Below are positions 25,930 to 36,200 of a stretch of 64,000 nt of DNA, in pieces. Source of the stretch: Phytoseiulus persimilis (taxonomy: Eukaryota > Arthropoda > Arachnida > Mesostigmata > Phytoseiidae); the NCBI GenBank assembly GCA_037576195.1, contig CM075101.1, positions 5,580,001 to 5,644,000 on the forward strand, read 5' to 3'. Under the pieces are notes generated by a model. That model searched no databases. It was given only the letters and a program-made list of their open reading frames with translations, and had not been told where the DNA came from. Position 1 is the first letter of the stretch. Each line of letters opens with the position of its first letter. Position numbers and translations under genes: made by a program.

Positions 25930-27120
25930 TTCTTGAAAGGCAGGGATGGACGGAGAGTAGCTGATTGGGGAGGACGATCACAATTCATGAAAAAAGACAA
26001 TTCTTGGGACGTGAAAAAGAAAAAATACTTCACGATCCCTGGCCTGATGTTTGCCGACGACATCGTTCTGATCGCAAACGATTGGAAGGATATGGAAACG
26101 CTTTCGGAGGTGAGAACAGAATTTGGAGACGCCCGGTCCATCAAATTCAATCCTCAAAAGAGCGGTACATTGGTTTTCTCTCGACCACCAAAGACACATA
26201 TCCAAAATCGAAACCTGAGTATACAAGGAATGCGAAAACCGGAGGTAGCATAAGACACCATAAGTATCTCGGAATCGGATTATCAGCCCAAAAAATACTG
26301 CATACTTGGCCCAACTTTGGGGAAAGTCGACCGAAAAGGCAAATGAGGCGATCCAACGACTCAACGCGAGAACATTCTGGAGCTTCAACCATTTCGAAGC
26401 ATCCAGAATTCTCTGAAAAGCCGCCGCTGTCCCGCAACCCACATACTGCAACGCGCCAATTACAATGCCCAAGACACTGAGAAACCTCATCGAAGTGAGG
26501 CGAAGAGATGCGGGAAGTTGGGCTTTCGGGACACCCCACTCCACTATATCGAAGGAGTTCATCGAGGGAGAACTGGGCTGGAGCTCCTTCGACGCCCGGG
26601 AAACCACGAGCAAAACGATGTACTTCGGAAGGACAAGATCTACGGACCCAACGGGATGGACCAAGCTTGTCCTCACGGCGACCGAGGTAACAAACACCAC
26701 GGTCACAGCAACAAAGAGACTCAAGAAATTGAGATTGCAGATCGACCCGGAGAACGTGGGGCTGACCAGAAATACATCGGGCACAGCAATGTGGAATCTA
26801 TTCCGCAACGAACTCGAAATGAGGGTTCAGAATGAACTGGATAATACACGGGAACAGAACATGGAATCCGAATCCACACTGTGCACACATCGACAATTCA
26901 AGGAGACAAGAGGTCTTCAGATGGACATGTACGATAACTCGCGGGGCAGTCGGCTTCTGACCTGAACTGCAACATATACGGGAGACCTGAAACCGACACA
27001 CACGTCGTCATGGAATGCGAGGAAGAAAGGTATCCGCCACGAAAATCCCCGTTCCGAATTGGACTTCACCCCGACAGAACACCGAAGGACATCAGAACGA
27101 CGAAGGGAATCTTACGATGC
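25930..27120 (+). mobile_element. Non-LTR retrotransposon remnant, RT C-terminal half (copy A)
   Basis: The piece starts inside the reverse transcriptase. GLMFADDIVLIAND is the catalytic motif with FADD (usual YADD/FADD), followed by EVRTEFGD, FNPQKSGTLVFSR and, after a frame change near 26253, HKYLGIGLS, the expected order of RT motifs C to E. Further on, LNCNIYGRPETDTHVVMEC near 26964-27020 resembles the C-terminal CCHC-like knuckle of R1/Jockey/RTE-type elements, with the second Cys changed to Tyr. At least two frame changes and the missing N-terminal half make it a pseudogene. No poly(A) tail or target-site duplication is evident. The antisense strand is open for 276 codons (26808-25978), a shadow of this coding sequence. 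Confidence 0.72.
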
Positions 27121-27159
27121 TGAGAGAACCGAGAAAAATTATCTGTGAACGGAAAACAC

Positions 27160-29010
27160 TTCACCCCTGAAACGAGAAGGACCACGTATGCATATAGAAA
27201 ATCGGAATAAAATCAATCAAAATCAATGTCAGCATCAGAGAGACAGATGCCGATTGGAGCGAGAGAAAGTTAGTTGGAGAAGTAGTCGCGATAACCTCCG
27301 AAAATTGTCGACGGCCAGGAAGAACGAGCACCGCGGGTTCCGACTGCCTTTCCAGAAAATAGAGGGATAAATTCCGATATCGACTTGAAGCCGCATATGG
27401 CGGTATCCCCCATTCCATTGGTTGAGGTTGGGATCATTGCAACTGTGCATGCCAGCTGTGAATCGTCTCCAGTTGATTTGGACGATGAAACGCGCGACAC
27501 GCCCGGGAGAAAAGCTGAAATTCCAGTCATCGGCGCGGGGTCGATTCCGCGAAGGTCTTTCTGAACTGCTCCCACTCGACGCGGGTCTTCTTTTCGAAGC
27601 AAAACCCCGTACAAAAACATCCAAGAGTCACTCCGAGCACCGACTATGCAACTTTCGGGAAGCTTGAACTGATACCGTCATGAAGTATTCTGGCGAACAG
27701 GGCATCTTCGGATAGCGGTCACGAAAGCACGATGTCTTCCGCGATCCGTTTCATGCGGAGATGAGACATTGTACCTTCGACTCACGAGCGAGCATGAAGG
27801 TACCTAACTTCGAGCCCGTATGTCTAGCTCGCTGTCAGTTGATCTGATGGGCGTACTCGTCCTTAGTTCATTCGGTAGCCGCTGTCAGGAGGAACGCACT
27901 TCGTTGATGTTTTCCCGTGATGCGGGCGTCGTCTCTGAACGGAATCAATCCAAGAGGAGCAAGGATCCATTTTTGAGAGACAGCTGGTCTGTCCGTCTGA
28001 TGATCCCTTTCTCTTTGCGGGTAAAAAAGCAGAGCTGTCATTGAAGCACGTGTTCGATGCCGCTCATGAGACTCGACTCGCTGTCTGTGACTGACGGCAA
28101 CGGCTTCCATGCCTGGACAGCCCCGATCATTGATTTTTTTTGTCGGGATTTGGTTGAATCATCGCAATGCCAAGCTCCACTTATACTTTAAACGTGAGCG
28201 CATTCGATTTGGGGGCCGTCTCCTCCTTGGTAGTTCGTTTTCCCTGGTTCCCACGACGACTCTGGAAATTCTATGAGGGCCGGAACCGACATCGATGAAC
28301 ACTTCTCGTGTGCACCTGGAGCTCAAGACCATTCTTGTTGTAAGAAGATACTGAACTGCGCTAGAGCCTAATCAGTCCATTCCTCACAGCATCTCCGGCC
28401 ATATTTGAACGAGAGTTTCATGCTAGCAACATCTCTACCAATGGTTGGTGGAGAATTCCGCGCGTCCGGCAAGTGCCATCGGCAACCAACTTGACTGACG
28501 AATGGCTGGCCTCCGCGAAACTCCGAGAGCACCGGAACGGGAATTTCAACCCGAAGAGACGGCTGATCGGTCAGTGCGGGTCGCTCAGAATGATTTCTCT
28601 CGCTAACGAAACACCCAATCCTCTGAGCTTATAACGGCTGGTTATAGAGGGGAAATTCAGTGGATGAGGAGAAGGATCGAAAAGTTCTCACGAGAGTGAT
28701 TCTCAAGACTGTTTCCTGCCCCGTCTCGAACTTCCATCCGCGACCCTCAAGAATTCCCCGAAGCGGTCATGACTCCGCAGGGCGACCAGTCGGAAACGGA
28801 GGCGATGAAGCCCGACTACATTCAACCCACCAGTGTCCTATACTGACTGTCGTTGGTTTCAGGAGGATGCGCAAAAGCTGATCCCAGGTAGCACCTCGAC
28901 TCGCGCCTCTGCTTTTTTCGAAATTATGCCCCGTACCCGTGGATCAGAAGAGAACAGATGTGTTGTTGGACACACCACCGGTAACTGGAAGAAGCTGTGT
29001 TTTGATCGAG
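27160..29010. other. No confidently identified gene
   Basis: Only short, mutually overlapping frames occur (27624-27235 minus, 27422-27667 plus, 28660-28881 plus), with no domain or splice context I can defend. Confidence 0.45.
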
Positions 29011-29019
29011 CTGCAGCTG

Positions 29020-29220
29020 TCATGTGGAACAGAGGGAGCGAAGCACCGTGAACTGTGACGGCACGAACTCCTCTGCGAAATCTTCCATTGACTGTTGGCT
29101 CTGGGTGCGGTAAGGAATTCCAAACCTGCTCTCAGAAGAGACTTCGATTCCGTCAATAACAAGCGGGACGAACAGAGTTGTGATTCCGTTCGGATTCACA
29201 AGAATTGCTTGGTCTGTCAT
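29020..29220 (-). CDS. Hypothetical small protein, divergent from KRTCAP2
   Basis: Not recognised. An ATG at 29220 opens 66 codons to a TGA at 29020, with coding-like composition (begins MTDQAILVNPNGITT; middle part EDFAEEFVPSQFTVL). It has no transmembrane helix and no Cys pairs. It points away from KRTCAP2, whose ATG is 240 bp away, so the two could share a bidirectional promoter. Upstream in-frame sequence is open for 15 more codons, so the ATG is a choice, not a proof. It could also be chance. Confidence 0.28.
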   Translation of the reverse strand: MTDQAILVNPNGITTLFVPLVIDGIEVSSESRFGIPYRTQSQQSMEDFAEEFVPSQFTVLRSLCST

Positions 29221-29460
29221 GGTCGCGCGACACGCGACCCTAAGTATTTGACATGATGCAGCCAACGCAGAGAGTATAAGGAGAAGAATATCATTCTCGT
29301 TGCTTTACTGGGCAAGAATCCGAGAACGGTTGACACGTGCTCAATACGAGATTCTGCATGAATTTCACCTCAGAAGCGTTCTAACTTGTTATCTTCTCAG
29401 GTAAGGGAAGAGAGCAGAGGATCGTGGATCGGGCGGAAGAGACAGGCAATCTAGTCAACC

Positions 29461-30112
29461 ATGCCGCTCATGAGCTCACATGGCGCGTCAGCTGCTCTAG
29501 CAGCCTCATTGAGCGCGCTGCTTTTCGCGGCACTGCAAATGTTCAAATCTTCGATCGTCGAATCGCGACCCATGACTGTTTTTGGTAAGAACTCGAATCG
29601 ACAAGTACTTCGAACACCGATGACCCTCATATTTGTGAATCCTAGAGCCTTACAGCTGTCCTGCGGTTCAACTATGATTTCGAATTCGTTCCAGGAGGGT
29701 TTGCTAGCTCATGGTTGTTCGTACTCCTGCTGGCCACGGTCTCGAACACTGAAATGTCCCTTTTTGGGAGCTCCTTCCAATGCAAGATATTCCCTGAGGT
29801 TGCTTTCTGCTTCATCGTAGCTGTGATGCTCGCTGCTCAGGTCAGTCTGAACTTTGGCCGTTCATGCAGCTCGGCTATCGCTTTTCTTGGCGAACATACA
29901 TTCGTTGGCTCGCGTCTAGCCATCAGCGTGAATCTCCTTTCTTTCCCCAGGTTCACGGCGTGTGCGCTACAACCTGTGCTCCGTTTTCACTCTTGGCACT
30001 CTATTATTTGACGAATGTCTCAGCGAGAACCTATCCTGGCAATTTGGTTGGCGAAAGCCGAGAGAAAGCTTCAAGACATGGCAAGAAGAAAAACGCAGAT
30101 AGAACCTCATGA
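29461..30112 (+). CDS. KRTCAP2: KRTCAP2 (KCP2), oligosaccharyltransferase complex subunit
   Basis: Homolog of keratinocyte-associated protein 2, a small multi-pass ER membrane subunit of the STT3A-type oligosaccharyltransferase, which N-glycosylates proteins as they enter the ER through the Sec61 channel. Three exons: 29461-29584, 29695-29840 and 29951-30112; both introns are 110 bp (GTAAGA...CCAG, phase 1; GTCAGT...CCAG, phase 0). The spliced product is 143 aa, close to the family's usual 136-150. Family-like segments in order: LLFAALQMFKS in the first helix, GGFASSWLFVLLLATV in the second, FPEVAFCFIVAVMLAAQ, and VCATTCAPFSLLALYYL in the last helix, then a Lys-rich cytosolic tail (GKKKN). 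The N-terminal ATG precedes the first helix directly, as in known members. The frame is intact and there is no sign of decay. A plus-strand AATAAA follows 278 bp after the stop. Confidence 0.93.
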
Positions 30113-30389
30113 AAGCCGCGTGTAAACCATTCACTCGGGGACGATCTCACCACCGGCTTCGCTGTCGGAAAAAAGAAAACAGATTCCCAGCCCGGAAATT
30201 ATTCCCACAGAGGTTCTCCTCGTGACTCCTCGTGAGAATGCCGAGACTGCCGGCGGGAAAAATGGGGAAAACACTGAAGGAGCAATCATCTCAAGTATCA
30301 TTGTATATATCAAGTGAAAGGGTGCTGATTCGAGAAAATCATTGATTCATCGAATATCGGAAGTAAGTGAGGTCAGCTCTCTTTGGTTT

Positions 30390-30395
30390 AATAAA
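30390..30395 (+). terminator. Poly(A) signal AATAAA, probably for KRTCAP2
   Basis: The first canonical AATAAA downstream of the KRTCAP2 stop, giving a 3' UTR of about 300 bases. Confidence 0.45.
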
Positions 30396-30399
30396 CGAA

Positions 30400-31940
30400 A
30401 CTCCTGATTTGCAACTCTGAGTTCATTGATTCGCAGAAGATTGAAACGTCATCCGATTCCCGTACGTTGAAGAACTTTGGAACGAATCTGGAACTAGTTC
30501 CAGTTGCCGACAGTCGAGCGAAAAAGGCTCCGCGAGTAAAACTCCTTTGATCATCGCTGTCGTGCTCCGGTTCCTCGTGTCTTGTCCTCCTCGCCCCTCT
30601 CGTGCTCTCTTCCATTTAGGGACCAAGTTCGAGTAGGAGTCAAACTCGATCAAAGTTCCCATGTCGACAGGCATCGCCCCTGAAAGCTTCTACGCGTCCT
30701 TGAGGGCAGCGCTGGCGTCCTCGACCCGTCAGGGAACTTTTTCAGCGAGAGGATCAGTTCTTAGACATCGTCGAGTCGTTCACTGTGCTTGCTCGCATGC
30801 ATTCAAGTTTTTTACATCCTTTCCTCGACCGTATTCATCTATGCGCGTACTCTTCCTAACGCTCTGATGCGACGAACAGTCTCCTGCCCCTCCTCTCATC
30901 GCTCCAGACTCGCTCCAACCAGCTTCGGGGGCTCCCTTCTGTCTCTGACAACTCCCCGAGCCCTCCCTTGCTCCCATCTCCTCTCTGCTGAGGAGAGTCG
31001 GAGTTTAGAGTTCGTGAAGTCGTCAAGAGGATGATGCGGCAACAGCCCTCGATGCTTCTTCCTCACTGTTGTCATGCGCTTTCATGATTCAGCGACTTTT
31101 ACAGCGAAATCGAGCGGGTTCGAACGACGGGAGTCTGGAGGGAGCCATTCAGAAGAGATTTGAGAATCGCGAGGACAATCCTTGAGATTGGGCCCCTCGA
31201 GGCTCAGCTCTCGTCGTGTCACCTGTTTCACGATGGTCATGACCCGCAATGGGAGGCTGAGCCACCGGGGGCGGTCTCCCTCCACCGAACACCGGAAGTA
31301 TTTTACGAGGTTTGGGATTCCAGCCGTGACAAACACGCGCGTACAATGGTCAGACGGAAGGCCCAATCGAAGGTGATCGAAGTCTGACTATGAAGGCTGA
31401 GCAGTGCAATAAGAACTGCAGCTGGCTGGAGAAATCATCTTTCTGAAGAGAGTTCCTCCTTGCGACCAGGCATTGAGCGAACGGTCGAAGTACCCGACGG
31501 CTGCGGGCGAAGCATACATCGATGAAACCGGCCCTTTCCACCGCTTCTTTCTACAAGAGTTTTGCAGGAGTGAGTCGCAGAAAACTCCCCGGTCCGTTCC
31601 CCGCCTGCCTTGCTGGGCTCTCCTGACAACAAGAGGAGAACGAGGGCGGTGGTGGCTTCGTCTGTCTGTCTTTCGCCCTCTTGCCGGGCGGGCGGGTGGC
31701 CGACTGGAGGATATACCGACGGAGCGACGGACAAGCACACAGGCCGCATCGTCGTTTAGCGGAGCTGTCGCTGAAGGAGGCGATCCACCCGCCATCAGCA
31801 CCAAGGAAGACAGACAGGAGCGGCGCTGGTGCTCGCGACCGCCTGCTTCGTTGGTTGGAGCCACCGCTGCTTGGATGCCGCCGCCGCCTCCATGGTATCC
31901 GCCAGCCTGTTCTGTGTTGCCTGGCGAGTTCCTTCGCTCT
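30400..31940. other. No confidently identified gene
   Basis: A minus-strand ATG at 30674 opens 83 codons (starts MPVDMGTLIEFDSY), and another minus frame lies at 31366-31082 (94 codons, no ATG); either might be an exon. Long frames at 31.4-32.3 kb on both strands overlap the simple-repeat and GC-rich sequence upstream of the TCF20-like gene and look like by-products of composition. Confidence 0.4.
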
Positions 31941-31946
31941 CAGCCC

Positions 31947-32003
31947 GACTGACTGACTGACTGACTGGTTGGCTGGCTGTCTGGCTGGTTGGGTGGTTGG
32001 CCG
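31947..32003. repeat. Simple repeat, (GACT)n then GGCT/GGTT-rich
   Basis: Five perfect GACT units run into a degenerate tract of TGGCTGGC/TGGTTGG. It lies directly upstream of the presumed TCF20-like promoter. Confidence 0.9.
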
Positions 32004-32038
32004 ACTGCGTGTGGCGCGGGACGGCGAGGGAAGCCCAC

Positions 32039-32049
32039 CGCCATCTTGG
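32039..32049 (-). promoter_or_regulatory. YY1/Pho-type element in the presumed TCF20-like promoter
   Basis: CGCCATCTTGG on the plus strand is the reverse complement of CCAAGATGGCG, the YY1/Pho core. It precedes a presumed 5' non-coding exon of the TCF20-like gene that ends at a good donor (AAAG|GTACGTG, intron from 32694). Acceptors follow at 33163 and 33200, just before the coding ATG at 33214. The transcription start is inferred. Confidence 0.5.
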
Positions 32050-33213
32050 ATTGAACAGCGGCCACTGTAGCAAGCGGAAGAAAAGAGAGCGAGCGAGCGA
32101 GCTCGAGTCGTGATTGAGCAGATTGAGTTGTGTGCAGCTTTCGTCTTGTGCAAGTGTATTACTTCTGCTCTCTCGATTGTGTGCGCGTATCGTCCGAGGT
32201 GATGTGAGCGTGACGTGAGCCAAACAAAACCGCTTCGGTTCTCAGCATATCGCATCGTCGGATACAGCGACGACGACTTCTACGTCTACTAGTCACTCCT
32301 GCGACCACCACCACCAGCATCAACTTCTCCTACGAAACATCGGGGGAAAAGCTTCAGCAGGCCGGGAATGAGACTCACGTCGCAGGACTAGCCCCCTGGA
32401 TTCGACATAAACATTTACGTACATGCACTCACACCCGCTCTCACAACACACACCGAAGAGATTGCTCTAGCAGCATCGGTAGCGAAGCGAAGCCATATCT
32501 GTGGCGTTTCCCGCCGCGCCGTTCGTCACAGCATCTCCGCAAACCTCACACAGCAACTACGACGGCGACGAGGAAAAACCTGCTGACAACCCAATGGACG
32601 ATCCGTTTCTTGGTGTGTGTTCGGCTCTCGAAGCGGAGTTCCAAACCCGCTGAGCATGGCGTCCAGTCGTTAGGCCGCCTTCGAAACTGAAAGGTACGTG
32701 AATCCGGTGGGCTTCTGTCGCGGCCCGCTGTGAGAGTTCAGCTCTCCGAAGCTCTACCGGGTTCGGTTCGATCGAGACGCTTTCGGTAGAGCCCGGAGAT
32801 CGGGAGCAACTCGGAGACCGCGATGAGTGGCGGTTGAGTGGAGCTGCCACATGCGCTGTTCTAAGGACTTCCAGTCCCCGCCCGGTTCGATGGGCCGTTG
32901 CTGGAGCATCAATGTTGACCGCGGTTTCTCGACGAGTTTTCGATCGTTCGTGGGAGAGCTGATGGAACCGAGGCTGGGCCGCGGCGCGCGTCTCTCGGTC
33001 ACGGCTCCGGGCGCGGAGCTGGAATCACGATAGTTGCGGTTATAGCAAACACAGCGCGCGCTTCCCAGGGGATATCTTCTCCGGATACGCGGGTGACTGG
33101 GGATCACACCTTCTCGAACGCGCTTCGGACGCGAATCTAATCGTAACAAACTTCTCCCGACAGGTAATCGAGCAAGGCGAGAGAATTCATCGTTTTCCAG
33201 TCGAGAATCAACG

Positions 33214-36200
33214 ATGACTGCGCCTCCTCCACCCCAGCAGTACCCACCGCATACTGCGCAAGGCCAGCAGTACTACGGCTCGGAGCAGCAAGTGGCTTCG
33301 GCGATGGTGAGCTAGATTTCAGAACAAAAAAGATGCGCTCGGGTGGGCTCTATCTCTACCGAACATCGTTGCCTCGAATTGTCGACGACAAATCGCTCGC
33401 ACGTCCGAAGTCTTCGTCGATTCAAACTCGCTCGTTTCCTCCGTTCGCAGCCCCCTCCGGCAGGACAGATGGCATCCGGCGGACCGCCGCAATCCGGCTA
33501 TTTCTACCAGGGTGGTTATCAACAGCCGCCCCAACAGAATTACGATATGTATCGGGGCCAGTCTCAGTACCAGCAAGGGCCTGCAGGTCCACCCGGCCAG
33601 TACCCCCGGATGCAGGGCCAATGGCCCCCGGGTGGAACCCCTCAGTACCCTCCAGGAGGTGGCGTGCCACAGAACGGAGCCTATGGACCGACAGGGCATC
33701 AACAGGGTTATGGGCCTAGCCAAGGCCAAGGCTATCCTGGCTTTTACCAGCAAGGATATCCACAGGCTCCGCCGCAGGGGCACTACCAGGCACCTCCAGG
33801 ATATCAGGGTGAGTTGATTGCATACGCACGGTCTCAACGAGGCTCCCGTTGCTCGCTCCGGAGTAATCGTTGCCAACATTGTCGTAATCGACGGCATTCT
33901 TTCACTTAGTTCGACCCCGCAAGGAGTAACGAGCTAATCACGTAGTGAAGTTGGCGGTGACGGTTCCTCGCAATCACCTCACTCATTCTCACTCACCGTT
34001 GGTTCAGCCTGACTATTCGATGGCACCGTATGAGAGCTTCAGAGAGGCTTCGTTTCTGGCGTCATCCAACACTCGCTTGCACATTCCACCTTTTGCTCCA
34101 GGTTCCACGGGGGCAGTAGGTTATCCGGGACAACCGCCTCCAGGCTCGGGATATCCGCCACCTCCACAGGGTGCGGGGGCAACGTCGCCTGGACCGTCTC
34201 AAAACAAAACCCCTCTACAGTCGTTGCAAAAAATGCTACCATCCGCCTCCGCTCCGGGGCCTCCTCCCGCTCCGTGGCCCCCTAACCAAACGTCGGGCAC
34301 GGGCCAGCATCCAGCGCACGGTACGGGTCTTGTTTCACTCTATCGGATTACGTCGTTCCTTCGTCCGTCCCGCATCCGGGTTTCAATCTGCATGGAGCAG
34401 ACATGGCCGAGGTCTCCCGGAACATTGGCATTTCATCAACTCCTGTAACTGATTCATCGCGAGCCACTAGCCCCGATTGCTTCAAGAGTTGAGCCTGGCG
34501 TTTTCTCGACGCTTCCCGAGTCCGACCTCGTTTCCGCCTTCGTTGTCGATCGGTGTTTTCCCTCGCCTGAGTTTGGACGTCGAAGCTGTTTTCCAAGTTC
34601 CTGAAGCGTGCCAATCGCTACTATCAGACGCAGACACCCTCTGAGGCCCTAGGCTCAGATTTTCAATACTTGCGATTCTCTCATCTGACTGTAGGCCGTC
34701 GCTGCACTTTCACATTGCACCTCACTTGCATCTGATTTCGACAATTCCCGCGCTGTTTTCATTGGTGGAAGCTTTGTTCTGCATTTCCCATCAGGAGCTT
34801 GTTGTGATGTGTTGTGAAAATGCGTGGGTTCCTTCCTTTCAGGAGGTTACCAGGCTTACCCGCAACGTGGTTCGTACTACGCTGCTCCGGCGCAGTTCGA
34901 GAGTTACCAGAACCAGCAACAAGGTGGTCCCGGTCAGAATCTCGTTCAGCATCACCAGCAGCAGCAACAGCAGCAGCAGCAACAACAACAGCAACCTCAG
35001 CAACAACCCCAACAGCAACAGTTGCCGCCCATGGCTCACGCGTACGCGAACCAGAGCGGAGGGCAAGCGAACCAGCCACCCGCAAGTCCGTCGCTCGTCG
35101 GCGGTCAAAACGGGTCGTACGCTAGAAGCGGGACCCCTAGTTCGCTCCCACCCCTGCCGGCCAGCCCTGCGTCGTCATGTAGCAGTACCCAGCAGGGCCC
35201 GAGTACTCACATGACTCCAACCTCGATTCCAGATCAGCGTGCAGGCGCGACGAACGGATCGATCCCGTCGAAAGCCGGCGACCAGAGGAGAGGATCAGTG
35301 GATAGCGAGACAGGCAGCTACTACAGCACAGGCAGCGCAACACCCGGTCCTCTTCACGGTGCGGCAGCGGCCCCCCCGTCTATGAACACCCAGCCTCCTC
35401 AGTCCGCACACGGTACCCCGACCTCAAACGCGAACTCTTCCGCCGGGCAGAATGCGACTGCCACGAACAGCAGTGCCGGCGGCGGAAGCAGCGGTAGCGG
35501 CGGCGGTGGTAATGCCGGAGCAGCAGGAAACGGTGGCAGTACAAACAGCGATTCCTCCTCGAAAGGACAACCGAAGTTACCCGACATTGTGCCCAGCGAG
35601 AGTTTCAACCCGGGGAGTCAGAGCAGCGGAGGTCAGGGCGGCTCGCGGCCGCCTTCGACCGCCGGCAGTATAGGGCCTCCACAATCGGATGTGTCCTCGT
35701 TGTCTGCCAGTCCGGGTCCGTCGATTGAGCAAGCCAAAGTCGCCGTCTGTCCTTCTCCCGGAGTTCCCGCGCTCTCGGCTGGACACCCGCCGCTGCCTCC
35801 TCAGAACGCCGCGGGTTTGCCGCCATCTGCGGCGATGCCCCCGCATCAAATGCATCCGGGGCATTTCACCCACCCGCACGGACCCCAGGGTCCCCATCTG
35901 CCCCCGCCCCCTCAACAGCATCCATATCCTCCACCTGGCGCTGCTCCCCCAGCGGCTGCTAGCCCCGCATCAACGTCGCCGAACATGAGTCCTGAATTCC
36001 CGCAACAGAAAAAACGTGGAAGGCCATACGGGTCCAAGAACAAGAAGCCCAGAACGACTGGCGGCGGTACTCCAGAGAAAAGTCCGTCGACGCCGTCGGG
36101 GACAGGCGCCCGCGGCAAGCGTGCCATGCAGCAGCAACAGCTGCAGATGCAGCAACAGATGTCACAGCACATGCAGCAACAGCAAGTACCACATCCTCAA

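Noticed and set aside
25978..26808. 276-codon minus-strand open frame with many hydrophobic residues
   Set aside because: It is exactly antisense to the RT remnant (plus strand), whose codon pattern keeps the opposite strand open; it has no ATG-splice context.
31551..32255. 234-codon minus-strand open frame
   Set aside because: It covers the (GACT)n/GGCT simple repeat and GC-rich promoter DNA of the TCF20-like gene; low-complexity translation (NQSVSQSVG) without a domain.
33319..33897. 192-codon minus-strand open frame
   Set aside because: Antisense to the Pro/Gly/Gln-rich exon 2 of the TCF20-like gene; repetitive codons remove stops on the other strand.
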